A DNA stretch of 64,000 nt, from NCBI RefSeq assembly GCF_030272615.1, contig NC_081414.1, forward strand, positions 338,440,502-338,504,501. The letters run 5' to 3'. A model generated the notes under the pieces. That model ran no database searches, was not told the DNA's origin, and worked only from the letters and a program-made list of their open reading frames with translations. A program made the translations under genes and the position numbers. Within the stretch, counting starts at the first letter, position 1, and each line of letters starts with the position of its first letter. This document shows, piece after piece, positions 48,446-60,301 of the stretch. The stretch is from Cryptomeria japonica (lineage: Eukaryota; Streptophyta; Pinopsida; Cupressales; Cupressaceae).

Positions 48446-49977
48446 TGTAGTCACATAAATTTGTCCATTTTAATTAAATGAATATTTCATATTTATTTGA
48501 TTAAAAATCCACTAGCCATAAGTTAATTAAATTAATATTTAATCAATTCATCTTCAAACATTCTCCTATTAATTAAATAAATTATTGAATTTATTTTAAT
48601 TAATTCATTCAACCAAATTCACACTCAATTAAATGAATAAATATTATTTATTCAATTTAATCCTCTTTCCTCTTTTAAATAAATTAAATAAAACATTTAT
48701 TTAAATCATTATTCCCCCCACTTGCATTTTCCTACAAATGCAAGTTGCAACCACATGTTGAAATAAATTAATTTTATTTTAATTAAAATCCTATTTTCCC
48801 TCACCAACCAAATCTACTTGCACTCCTAAATCCCCTTCCTAAATTCTTCTAGAACCTATGTAATCCTAATCAATTAGCCTAATCCATCCCCTAATTATTG
48901 TCACATTCCTAAGCAACTTGGAGTCACTTCTCAAAGACTTGAAAGTCTTTGAAAAGCATTTAGTGTTTTGTGTGTTCAACAATTTAACCTCTAAAGTCTT
49001 CTAAACCATGTATGGCTCTTACATGACCATTTATGGTTAACCCCTAACTCAACCCTCATGTGACTCATGTGTCTCCTCAAGCATTTATTGCTTTGACCAT
49101 GGTTATCCCTTTTACCTTTGCACAAGAGTTTATCCATTAGATAAAAGCTTTATTCTTTGAATAAAGAATTTATTCACTCAACCCAACCTTGACCTTAACT
49201 CCCAAGTTAACCTTTAGGTCATATCAAGCATTTAATGTTTATTCCCTCTCCTCTCAACCTATCTCACATTGACACTTGTCATCCTAAGATTGGGTTGAAA
49301 GCCCTCACATGGATTGAATATCATTCAATCCCGACCCTTGTTGAGATTATTCAATCTCAACCATCCATTGCTCCATTTTTCCTATAGATAGAGCCCAGTT
49401 CTTCATAATCCAGATCCTGAAAACTTGTATGCATTTAATCTATAGGCATTTCTAGAGAGCATTTAGCATCATATTCACTCTTTTAGTTTAAAATCAATTA
49501 GTTAATTAGATAAATCTCTTATTTCAGCTTTTATTCACACTTGCATAACATAAGTTATAAGCATTTTCAATCTTGAATCTCCATAAGCATCCATAGTGCA
49601 AAAAGCTGCTGAGAGCTACACTAATTTGGAACTTGGAGAGGAGAGGAACAAGGGAGATGGAGCTAAGAGCATGGTAGAAGGCATTTGGAGATGTCTTCTT
49701 GCATTTGCTTCCATAGTTAAATATTTTATCATGTTTTTAGTGTCTCTTTTGATATGCTTGCTTAGACTACTTTTTGGTTGATTAACACTAACATTTGTCT
49801 TTGTTTCTTGTGTTTTTGTGTGTTATACGACCACAGGATTTTGTCTAACCTTGCCCCATTTTGCAGAGCATCATTTCTTCATGCATGACCTGGAATGTCC
49901 TCCTTGATCTTTTGTTGATCATATCTTCATGCACCAATAGGCTTTTGTCTAACCTTGCCCCATTTTGCAGAGCATCA
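48446..49977 (+). repeat. Central Ogre LTR shared by Ogre-1 and Ogre-2
   Basis: TGTAGTCACATAAAT...GCAGAGCATCA, 1,532 bp. It is preceded by the Ogre-1 polypurine tract and followed by the Ogre-2 primer site, so it is the 3' LTR of one and the 5' LTR of the other. Its last ~36 bp (ttttgtctaaccttgcccc to gcagagcatca) occur twice, ending at 49873 and 49977. The 49877-49939 segment between them carries the 46-bp repeat; the minus-strand LTR at 16655 lacks this duplication. Confidence 0.85.
49880..49925 (+). repeat. 46-bp Ogre inverted repeat, copy 3 (5' end of Ogre-2)
   Basis: Starts catgcatgacctggaatg, ends gatcatatc; sits between the two copies of the LTR terminus. Confidence 0.85.
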
Positions 49978-49979
49978 TT

Positions 49980-49996
49980 TGGTGAACTCGACGTGA
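49980..49996 (+). promoter_or_regulatory. Probable primer binding site, Ogre-2
   Basis: tggtgaactcgacgtga starts two bases after the LTR end. It begins TGG, as expected for the complement of a tRNA CCA end. I could not assign the tRNA from memory. Confidence 0.6.
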
Positions 49997-50067
49997 ATCC
50001 AACAACCAACAACATTTTATTTTTTACAAAACTAACTTTTTGACTATTTAGCTTGACACACAGGTCA

Positions 50068-50275
50068 CGCTTTGGCGCTTTTGTTCATGCTTTAGCGCTA
50101 TTGTTTTTGGTATTCTAGCGCTTTTGTTCTTACAAAAGCGCTATTGTCCAAGAATTAGCGCTTTTGTTCTTACAATAGCACTATTGTCCAAGAATTAGCG
50201 CTTTTGTTAGTAGTATGGCACTGTTGTTCATTAGTTAGAGCTTGTGTTTCTGTATTAGCGCTTTTGTATTGTTGT
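50068..50275 (+). repeat. Ogre-2 leader repeats (gcgcttttgtt units)
   Basis: At least eight copies of (a/g)gcgc(t/a)(t/a)ttgtt-type units, some combined into a ~40-bp unit (ttcttacaaaagcgctattg, then tccaagaattagcgc) that is tandemly repeated near 50125-50205. aaagcgct and agcgcttt can pair, so the transcript could fold. Ogre-1 retains only the right-hand end of this tract. Confidence 0.75.
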
Positions 50276-51921
50276 AAAAATCTTTTCTTTTAGAGCTTTT
50301 GTTTATAATGTAGCACGTTCGTGTTAAGTAGTGCTATTGTTTTCACACAGAGTAGAGCTATTGTAATAGAACGTTGTAAAAAAAAGGCCTTGTAACCGAT
50401 AAAATTATTTTACTTAGGCTTGTGGGAGGAAGAATATATATGGAATATAACATTTAAGTATAACTTATACTTTAAGTTATATTCTATATATATTGTTAGA
50501 ATGTTTGAGAGGGGTTTCAAACCTCTAGGAGTTGTAATGCAAAATCTAGTTTTTGGAAGATCCTCCAAATTTCAGACTTAGTCAAATTTCAGGGCATTTC
50601 AGGACCAGGATTATAAAATTTATAACCAAGATTAGAATTTAGGCCTGTGTAAGCCCACACTGACATTTGATCACTGACTGTGTGCAGGTTCTAATGTTTT
50701 TTGTGCAAGGGAAGGAGTTAGTTTAGAGGCTTTAAGTTTCTTTTTTTACTTTCTTTCAACAAAAGTTGGTTAAAAAGAATCCACTTTCCCTTCTTGTACA
50801 AGTTAAAATAAACCTCACATTTTATTTTAGAGTGCATAAAATGAACCTCAAACTTATTTTTGGTGCTTAAAAGAAAATTCATCTTTCTTTATTGCAAGGT
50901 AAAAAGAACAACTTCAAATTTGCTTTCATTGCAAGATTAGGATTCATTTTCCTTTTGGTGCTTAAAATCAACAACACAAATTTGATTTCCTTGCATCAAT
51001 CCAGACTTAAAAATTCACAATCAACATTTCGATTTTGTGCAAGTAAAAAGAACAATCAACTTGTCTCATTTTTTGCAAAATGATTTTACTTCATGCAAAC
51101 ATGTTTTTCATTAAGCTGACTAGGATTTCAAATTCTAGTTTACTCAACATATTGCCTTTCAAGTTAAAAAGAACATCAAGGTTGTTGGAGCAACATCTCC
51201 AATTAGATAGAACATCATTGCAATGACAAGTTAAAAAGAACAAGTGTATTTTGTGTTTGGCTCACTTGTGCAAAAAAAAAAGGGTTGGTTGAGTGGTCCT
51301 ACTTCTAACACACACTATCCTCTCCCTTAGCTTTCGTGGTCCTAGGTGCAAGAGAAAAGTGTTAGTAACACTCAAGTTTTATCTTTTTAAGAGAGACTTG
51401 CTGAGAGACACATCACTCTTGGGAATGACCTCATGCAGTAAATCCTTCGAGCCACGATAGAAATAAGGTGAGAGTGAAAGTTGTAGCTTGCTGAAAGGAC
51501 AAATGGGCCCCACCAAAAGTTACAAGGCTCTTAAGTGAGTCATTCCAGAATGAACTTATGTCCAAAAACATTGAAAATTACTAAACACTTTTAAGTAGTA
51601 GCCCACCCATTCTATTGATTGAGGATATTTGTGATAAATTCAGTGCAAGAGCATAGATGGTTTTGCTCCCAAGATACACACCATACATATTTCCTTGAGT
51701 AGAAACATAGCTTTTTGAAAGGTTACTTGTAGCCCGATAAAATTAGTGACTACTCCATCATAGGGATCATCTATTTGTTATACTAGCGCAATACTTAGTA
51801 TATCACATCCTTACCTGCCACGACGGGATTCATAAGGTATGTAGTACCAAAGTCGAAGAAATATCAAGATGTGGGCTGAAATTATTGCAATTGGCCATTT
51901 GACCTTAGGGATAAAAAGTGT

Positions 51922-52332
51922 TTGAAGTGTTTCATTTTTGAGTCAAGACCAGTGCAAATTGAGCCTACTTCAAGCTTTGGAAAAACACCTAAAATACATT
52001 TGAAGGAAAGGGTCATAAAAAGTTCAAAAGATTGGGTTGATCTAGACCCATACTTACTTGTGCCTTTTGAGGCAACATTCTTGTGTTTGTGTGCTTGCTT
52101 TGTTTTCTTGTCAAAGAAACATCATAAATCCAAAATCCAAAACAAGTATTCATCCAACACAAACATTTTCAAAAACAAAAGATCAAAAATAAAGAGCAAA
52201 AACAAAAGCATCAAATTACATGACCATTCTTCACCTCTTGAGAAAGAAGAATCTTCATCAACACATCAACTTGAAGAAAAGACCATTGAGCTCAAAGGCT
52301 TTAATCAAAAGGAGGAAATTCTTCTATCTTAA
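51922..52332 (+). CDS. Ogre-2 upstream frame 1, 136 aa, possible membrane segment
   Basis: Open frame before gag with no recognised domain. Residues about 45-65 are hydrophobic and Cys-rich (LVPFEATFLCLCACFVFLSK) and are followed by a basic stretch (KKHHKSKIQNK), like a signal-anchor. The second half is Lys/Ser rich and then acidic. The Ogre-1 equivalent is broken by a stop right after the KRLG position (20428-20430). It overlaps frame 2 in another phase. It may be a genuine Ogre ORF1 part or a chance frame. Confidence 0.35.
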   Translation: MKCFIFESRPVQIEPTSSFGKTPKIHLKERVIKSSKDWVDLDPYLLVPFEATFLCLCACFVFLSKKHHKSKIQNKYSSNTNIFKNKRSKIKSKNKSIKLHDHSSPLEKEESSSTHQLEEKTIELKGFNQKEEILLS

Positions 52333-52603
52333 TAGACAAATCTTTGTCTCTCATAGAGCCTTCTTACATCACGTGCATCTTTATCTTCAAGGGAAATCAA
52401 ATGAATTTGATCAAGAGTCATTAAACCATAGAGCTTTTATGCAATATCGAGCTTTGAGTTATCACAAGAACAAAGGATGCAAAATCAATTCTGATTTCTT
52501 TCCTGACATTTGCATCACATATAACATAGCTCGGGAAGAACCACCAACTCCTGAAATAGAAGAGGAAGAATTTGTCCCATATGTGACACAAACCTTTTAT
52601 TGA
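52220..52603 (+). CDS. Ogre-2 upstream frame 2 (ORF1-like), 127 aa
   Basis: Open frame that aligns codon for codon with Ogre-1 20609-21136. Shared blocks: LSSKALIK, RKFFYLNRQIFVSHRAF, HLYLQGKSNEFDQESLN, FFPDICITYNIAREEPP. Most differences between the two copies leave the protein similar, which suggests it was translated when the family was active. It has basic and aromatic N-terminal parts and an acidic C-terminus (EIEEEEFVPYV). No known domain; the place before gag matches the extra ORF1 of Ogre elements. Because frame 1 overlaps it, a frameshift could once have joined them (inference). Confidence 0.5.
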   Translation: MTILHLLRKKNLHQHINLKKRPLSSKALIKRRKFFYLNRQIFVSHRAFLHHVHLYLQGKSNEFDQESLNHRAFMQYRALSYHKNKGCKINSDFFPDICITYNIAREEPPTPEIEEEEFVPYVTQTFY

Positions 52604-53040
52604 AGTTTACATTTCATCCATTATCACATTCGTATCTCATCAAATCCATTCCAACTCTCAAAACATCAAAGAGGTTTTTGTCCTAAGTTCTATTTTCAAT
52701 ATTGCTTGAATCAAACACAAACAAATCACTTTTAGATTGTCTCTACATCTAGGATAAACTCATCCTAAGAGATATTTATATGCAGGTTAAAACTAGTCTA
52801 TGAGTGAATCCTCTCATTACTAGGTAGTTGAGTCTGTAACACATCTCAGATCTCTCTAAACCTTATCACATCAAACTTTGTCAATCAAACACAACAAGCA
52901 ATTCAAGAAAGAACTTTGGTAACATCTACCTTTAGTGCTAGAGATCCATATGAAAAACACTCCACCAAACATAAATCTCTCATTTCATCAACAACTCATC
53001 ATCATTTTCACCCAACTTCAACAAAAACTTGTAAACAAAA

Positions 53041-54300
53041 TGGCTCAAACTAGATCTAGAACTAGACAAATAGAAATTGAGGAAGAAGAGGAGGAAAATA
53101 TCAATGAATTCCAAGAAGCTCTTGGAGGAAATCTAAATGATGAAAATCCAAGCACTCCTACTCCACCGACAATAGAAAGGGAACAACACAACCCTCTCTT
53201 TAATAGACTTTTTGATGAAATACTCAGGAGCAATGTTGATGCTCACTTTTTAAAACTTGCTCAAGAAGGGGCTAAACTACCCTCTGACTTTGATCTTGCG
53301 CAACTAAGACAAGCATTAGAATGCCAAAGTCATAGTGAGGATGAAAGTGGTAGAGAACACATCAGATACAACCTTCATCATGGTAATTCCCCACCTCCTC
53401 CTCTTCCAAATGACATAGAAATGTTGCGACAATAAGTTGAGAATCTCACCCAACAACTTCATAGTGGTGTAAAAACCAATCAATTTTCACTTAATGACAT
53501 TTGTCCCTATCCCTTTCATAGGAATCTTCATATGCCACCTTTTCCACGAGGGTTTGAAACACCTAAGTTTGAAAAGTATAGAGGAAAGGAGATCCGCGTG
53601 ATCATGTTAGAGAATTCCATTCAGCTTGCCTCGGAGTGGCATACGAGGATACTTACCTAATGTGACTTTTTCCCCAAAGATTGGAAGGAACAACCACATC
53701 ATGGTTTTTCTGATTACCAGGTGGCATTAGGACCTTCAAAGAGCTAGTCTAGAAGTTCCTGGCACATTACTCACACAACATTGAACGTGATATCACAATG
53801 GCTGATCTATGTAACACTAAACAAAAACCAGGTGAGCTACTTTCAGTCTTTCTGCAACGATAGTGCCAAATGTCTAGCAAATGTTCTCTTCAGTTACCTG
53901 AACAAGAACTAGTGGAAATATTTGTTTCCAACTTAAATGATGAAATAGAATTTTACCTACGTCAAAGACACAAACTCTTTCAATGACATGATCACCAAAG
54001 GCTTAAAATGTGAGTGGGCTCTCATCAAAAAAGGGCTTATCAAGATATATAATGAGCCAAAGGATGGCCCTCACCCATACTTCAATAGTGACAAGCCTAA
54101 CTTCTAGAACAAAAACAAAAACGTCGTCAACGACAGGGTTGTGGATGCAAGAACTATCAAAAGTGCACAACCTGTGGTTCAATTTGCAGGACAAAATCCC
54201 CCACCCAAGAATAACACAATTGCTCCTCCAAATCAAGGACACAATACATCTCAAGAGGAACCCATGCAACGTCAACAAAATTTAAGCCAAAACAAACATA
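53041..54300 (+). pseudogene. Ogre-2 gag polyprotein, broken
   Basis: Gypsy Gag collinear with Ogre-1 21421-22680. The acidic N-terminus (EEEEEENINEFQEALGG) continues to a TAA at 53433-53435. The capsid core then follows in several frames: FETPKFEKYRG (about 53558), a deletion-type frameshift at GKEIRVIM (about 53590) and a second near 53955 (YLRQRHKLF). The C-terminal part (54010-54285) is Asn/Gln rich as in Ogre-1. The TAG at 53872-53874 lies in the equivalent region of Ogre-1's 22240 stop but not at the identical codon. Confidence 0.8.
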
Positions 54301-56577
54301 CACTCCCTTAAGGGAACCCATCAAAACAGGGTTATGTCAGTTGGTTTCTCAAAATCTAGTGACCTTGCCCAAAACATCAAATTATGATCCTCAAGTCAAA
54401 CATTCATGGTGGAGGGATACTGAACATTGTGATTTCCATCAAGGGAAAGGACATAAGACAAGCAATTGTCACAAATTGAAAGATCTTATTCAGGATCTTA
54501 TTGACTAAGGTGAAATCAAAAATGAAGGACATGACCCAAAGATAACAAAAAATGATCATCTCATGTTTAAAAATCCACTTCCATCACAAGATCAAAGGGC
54601 TCCTTCCACTTCAATGAGAAACACAGATACCACCAATTATACACAAGTCACATATAATTACACTGTGAATCACTTATACGATGTCGATGAACAAATTGCC
54701 ACTATAACCATAAAAAATCCCAGCTCCACTTACAATGTTGTTACACGTCGTAGTAAGATTACCATAAAAGCAGCTCCACAAGGCACCCCATCTATCCCAA
54801 AGTAGTATAACCTTGTGGAACAATTAGACAAAACACCCGCACTAATATCTATATTAGAGCTATTGCGCCTATCTCCATCCCATAAAATAATCTTGGATCA
54901 AGCTCTCCAAGAGGCGTCAGTCCTTGCAAACCTAAATACATATCAGTTCCAAGACATGGTTGGAAATCTAAGGTCATCACCTTGTCTCACTTTCTCTGAA
55001 AGTGACAACTCATCCTTCCAGCAAACTCACAATGCCTCACTACACATTGAAGGGTTTATCAACCAACATAGGATCAAGCGAGTCTTGATTGATAATGGAG
55101 CATGCCTAAATATATGTACTCTACAATTAATCATAACTTTGGGATATGCAATTGAATTGGTAGATCCCCGCAAGAAGGTAAAAATCAAAGCCTATGATGA
55201 TGCAGAGCATTCATCCAAAGGAGCTGTGGTGCTACCAATCCAAGTGGGCCCTGTGGTGAAACACATCATCTATCAAGTTCTAGACCTTCCTCTACCACAC
55301 AATTTATTGTTAGGAAGACCTTGGATACACGTCATGCAAGCCGTTCTATCCACCTACCATCAGTGTATCAAGTTCCCGCATAATGGTGTAGAAATCACAA
55401 TCCTGGGTGATGCAAACCCCTTTGCATATTGTCATAATATAAGTCATCAACTAGAGATTACCATTCCCAACAATAGAGAAGCCATCTCATCCACATCATA
55501 CATAAGTCTAGCCTCTCTTTTCAGTTCAAATACCACTATATCCAAGCAAGAGAAGCTCAAGATGAAAATAGCAGAGGAAGGTCTTGGGGAATACAATCTC
55601 AGCCAACTCTTTTGTGTTGGACAAATGCCCACTTCTCCTAGAGCTCATAGTAAACCTTAACGATTACTTCAACAGCCACTGGTCAAGACAATATGTACTT
55701 TGACGCCATTCATCCTTGGAAAGAGTCAAGAAGAAAAGACCAGAGATGAAGACTTAGCAGAATGGATCTATAAAGATCACATCACCACCAATATTTCGCA
55801 AGTTAAGCTTCCCATAGATCAGTATGATAAAGGCCTTCTCATTATGCAAAGAATGGGTTATGATGGTCAGAGTGCTCTAGGACCTTGCAAGCATGGACAA
55901 CATGAACCGCTGCAACTGGAATTAAAGCCCAAAGATAACACTGGCCTAGGCTTTCAAAAGGAGATCCTTCCTAAGCTCAAATTGAAAGGGAAACCCAAAA
56001 AACCACTATATCAGCCTATTATAAAGAGGTCACCTTTGATTATAAAATCAGCACTAAACACCATAGAAACTACCTCATCGAGGCTAAAAATCCCAGCAAG
56101 ACCATCCACAACACCAATCATCCTACCAATTAAACCAGCACCTCCATCAGTAACAACAGCCGCAAAAATAACATCAATAGCACCATTAGCAACAACAACT
56201 GTATCAAAACCCACAACAGTATCTACAAAATTAGTAGTTCCAGTAGAAGTAGCAGAGTCAACACTACCAATACTCCCATATCGGATTCATTGATCCCCAT
56301 AATCCTTCCTGTAGCACCGATCATTTCATCTACAAAGGTACATCAACCGATCACACCTGTAGTATTTAACTCAAAGGATATCCCAGTATGGTACAGTAAC
56401 TGGTTACTGGAAAGTGACTTAGAAACTGACTCACATGAGTGGGAATTTAATTCCATACAACTTAATACTTCAGATGAGGAAGACACATCACCACCTCCAC
56501 CCCACAAAGACATCCCTATTTATGGAGAAGCATAGATAAAGACCTCTTAGGTTCCTGAACTGGAAACTTCTTCCACA
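54301..56577 (+). pseudogene. Ogre-2 protease, G-patch-like block and linker
   Basis: Uninterrupted form of the region that element A split in Ogre-1. A Cys/His motif (EHCDFHQGKGHKTSNCHKLK, about 54422-54480) precedes the protease. The in-frame TAG at 54803-54805 is shared with Ogre-1. The protease lies at about 55020-55420, with VLIDNGACLNICTLQL and LPHNLLLGRPWIHVMQA. The G-patch-like block RMGYDGQSALGP...DNTGLGF is intact here (about 55848-55960). The Pro/Thr/Ala/Ile-rich linker ends in a frameshift at about 56275-56290, and a TAG at 56533-56535 follows. Together these would process the polyprotein and perhaps bind RNA. Confidence 0.8.
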
Positions 56578-58735
56578 GACCCTATGTCACATCCTACGCC
56601 TGATTCTGATAGGGAGAGTACCATTATCGATGAATTAATGCCCATTATCCATCATGAACTCATCGAATGGAACCAACCTAATCCCCATGTCTTGACCATT
56701 TCCAAAATGATGAGGCGATCATTGAATTTTTGGAACTATGGGATAACATACCAAGTGGGGATCACAAAGCTGGATTCGCCATTGAACTTAATAGCGCAAC
56801 ATACTTTGGGGCGAATGCCAAACCTTTCAGCTACAAAAATATAACAATAAAACATGGATCTTCTAGTGAAAACCACACTGTGGCACTGTTTGATCTCACA
56901 AAAGTAAAAAGAAAGAGCATATCCAATGGTGAAAACCTCTTTGAGGTGCCTGAGGATGAAAGGTTTGACATCCTCCCTTCTAGTGCACAACAGGAATGAT
57001 CAACAATTCTCATTGAGGAAACAAAAGAATACAAGGTGGGGACTCCTAAAACACCTCACCACATACATCTGGCATCTCTTTTAACTCCAAAGGAACAACC
57101 TAAGTTTGTAGAGTTCTTCCAGAAGCATCAGATCAACTTTGGATGTCCTATGTAGACATGCCTGGTCTTGATTCTGATTTAGTCATGCATCACCTCACCA
57201 TCGCTAAAGGAGCCAAACCTATCAAGCAAAAACTTCACAAGATAAATCCCCAGATTGCAGTTCTAGTCAAACCAGAACTTAAGAAACTCCTAGATGCTAG
57301 TTTTATTAAGCCAATTGATTATGTAGATTGGATATCCAATATTGTTCCTGTCAACAAACCAAATGGGGGCATCCATAGCTATACTAACTTCAAAGATCTA
57401 AACAAGGCATGTCCTAAAGATGACTTCCCCCTACCAAACATCGACATAATAGTGGACCTAACAGCAGGACATGCCATGCTTTCACTCATGGATGGCTTTT
57501 CAGGATACAATCAAATAAAGATCGCACCAAAGGATCAACATAAGGTGGCCTTCACATGTCCATGGGGAACATACTGCTGGAATGTAATGCCTTTTGGTCT
57601 AAATAATGCAAGAATGACCTATCAAAGAGAAATGACCACTATCTTTCATGACATGATGCATACCATAATAAAAGATTATGTTGATGACTTATTGGAAAAA
57701 TCACTAACAAGAGAAGGTCATCTAGAAATATTAGAGAAAATCTTTGATAGACTGAAACAATATCATGTTTGACTCAACCCAAAGAAATGTCTCTTTGGAG
57801 TAACCTCAGGGAAGCTTCTAGGATACATTGTCTCAAGCAAAGGCATTGACGCCCACCCAGCAAAAGTCAAAGCAATCATGGACATGCCACCTCCAAAGAA
57901 CATCAGTTAGCTAAGGACATTACAAGGGCGCCTTCAGTCCATCTGAAGATTTATTGCCCAACTGGCAGATAAGTGTCACCCCTTTACACACCTTCTACAC
58001 AACAACATCCGCTTTCAATGGGATACTAGATGCTAGCAAGCATTCTAGATGCTTAAAGACTATCTCATGAATACACCATTGTTGATCCCACCAGATTCAA
58101 GTAGACCTCTATTACTCTGTATTTCAGCAACAAGTACAACATTGGGTGTACTACTGGCACAACATAATGTAGAAGGGAAAGAGTGCATTGTTTACTACAT
58201 CTCACGTACATTAGTTGGCTATGAACTCAATTACACACCTATTGAGAGAGGTTGCCTAGCCATAATCTTGGCAACTACTAAACTAAGGCACTATCTATTG
58301 ACAGATAAAGTACAACTAGTTACAAAGATTGATCCACTCAAATACTTACTTAGTAAAGAAGCATTGACAGGCCACTTGGCCAAATGGGTGATGATTCTAA
58401 GTGAATTTGACATCGAGTATGTGGACCGTAAGGCTATTAAGGGTCAAGTTATTGTAGATCAGTTGGCTGATGCTCCCCTCATAGGTGATCATCCTCTCAT
58501 TTCCAATTTTCCAGATGAAGAGATATTCATGATCACAACAGCACAACCATGGAAATCATACTTTGGTGGTTCATACTTTAGGCATGACTCGGGGGTAGTC
58601 ATTTTGTTTATCACCCCTCAAGGTGACAACATCCCGAAGTCTTATAGGCTCACATTTCCATGCACAAACAACATAGCTGAATATGAGGCCTTGATCACAG
58701 GACTCAGGCTAGCCATACAATGGGAGTTATAAGAA
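56578..58735 (+). pseudogene. Ogre-2 reverse transcriptase and two RNase H domains
   Basis: The linker end (56730-56999) leads into RT: HLASLLTPKEQPKFVEFF, a frameshift near 57125, then the 209-codon frame 57143-57772. That frame has NKPNGGIHSYTNFKDLNKAC, MDGFSGYNQIKIAPKDQHKV and catalytic YVDD at about 57680. Stops at 57770-57772, about 57908, 57943, 58035 and 58046 follow. RNase H spans about 58049-58430 (TTLGVLLAQHN, YYISRTLVGYELNYTPIE). The archaeal-type RNase H (58555-58730) has lost its first catalytic Asp (YFGGSYFRHD where Ogre-1 has YFDGW). The frame ends in TAA at 58730-58732. Confidence 0.88.
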
Positions 58736-60301
58736 ATACAAGTATATGGTGACTCCCAACTGGTCATTCGGAAAGCAAAAGATGAATATCAGACCAAGGA
58801 TGACAAACTCATGTCATACAAATAAATGGTGGACAAATTAAAGGCATCATTCACTACTATAACCTTTGAGAAGATACCCAGAGATCAGAATCGAGCTGCT
58901 GACGCTATGGCTACCATTGCATCTCTCCTAGATCTTCCATAAAATTCAACATGCTATGAGTTCTTGGTAGAACAACTTTGGATTCCAGCTTATGATATCC
59001 CTGAATTCGAGATGATATGTTGCCTTATCGGTTCCAAATCCCCATGGTATGGTGAGTTCTACACCTATCTCTGCAATCACACACTTCCTCCTAACCAATC
59101 AAATAGCCAATGTAAAACCTTCATTCGCCAAACTTCTCGATATACCATTATTGTTGAAACTTTATACCGACGCAGTCTTGATGGTACTCTCCTTAGATGT
59201 GTGGAATAGGATGAGATAACAAAGGCCTTGGAAGAGGTACATGAAGGAATTTGTGGAACTCATGCAAGCAGTCCGTCACTAGCCAAGAAACTCCTGCACA
59301 ATGGATACTATTGGCTATCGATGGAAAAAGACTCCTACTACTTTGTCAGAAAGTGTAAGAAATGCCAAGTTCATGGAGACCTGATACATGCACCAGCACA
59401 AGAATTGCAACCAATCACAACACCATGGCCTTTTTGTCAATGGGGCCTTGACCTTGTGGGTAAAATCTATCCATCTTCATCCAACGGCCACAAATTTACC
59501 ATTACCGCTACCGAATACTTCACAAAGTGGATCGAAGTTGTTCCACTTACCCAAGTCACTGGCAAGCAGATTGCCTCATTCATCCTCAATTACTTCATCT
59601 GCCGGTATGGTGTACCCAAGTCCATCATCACAGATAATAGTCTTCCATTAAAAAATCAGGATGTCCATGAACTCTGTGAGAATTTTCACATCCAACACCA
59701 TTTTTCAACTCCCTATTACCCACAAGGCAATGGTTAGGCCGAAGCATCAAACAAGAACATATTAAGAATCCTCAAGAAGACAATCAATGATGCCGGTCAT
59801 GATTGGCACATTCAAATGAATCCAGCACTATGGGCATACCGCACTAGCATTTGAACCCCTATAGGCGCAACTCCCTACTCATTGGTCTATGGAGCAGAAG
59901 CTATCTTACCTATGGAAGTTGAAATACCATCACTACGGGTTTCCTTGCATAATCTCATTCATGATGAAGCATACTAAGTATCACGTCTTCAGGACTTAGA
60001 GCTACTTGATGAGAAGCAACAAGCTACATACAATCACCTCAAAGCCTATCAACAACGCATGAGCAGAAGTTATAATCATTGGGTTAGACCTCGTATATTT
60101 AAGGTAGGTGATCTTGCTCTTCGAGAAAATCCTCGTAACCAACCCAACCGTGAACATCAGGGAAAGTTTGAATCAAACTGGTTGGGTCCATATGTTATTA
60201 CTAATGTATTTGGGTCTGGGGCATACCAGTTGGCTACTTTAGAAGGAGAACCTCTAGCACATCCGATCAACAACATGTACCTTAAACGATTGTATACATA
60301 A
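58736..60301 (+). pseudogene. Ogre-2 RNase H tail and integrase
   Basis: Stops at 58823-58825 and 58940-58942 match Ogre-1 positions. The integrase zinc-binding region (EGICGTHASSPSLAKKLLH with KCKKCQ) lies at 59250-59370. The core shows WGLDLVGKI (about 59445), the TDN pair (about 59630) and [14 protein letters not shown], where a TAG at 59735-59737 replaces one residue before the catalytic Glu. Further stops: about 59852 and 59976. The C-terminal domain (60059-60301: PRIFKVGDLALRENPRNQP, KFESNWLGPYVI) is intact and ends KRLYT at the TAA 60299-60301. Confidence 0.88.
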
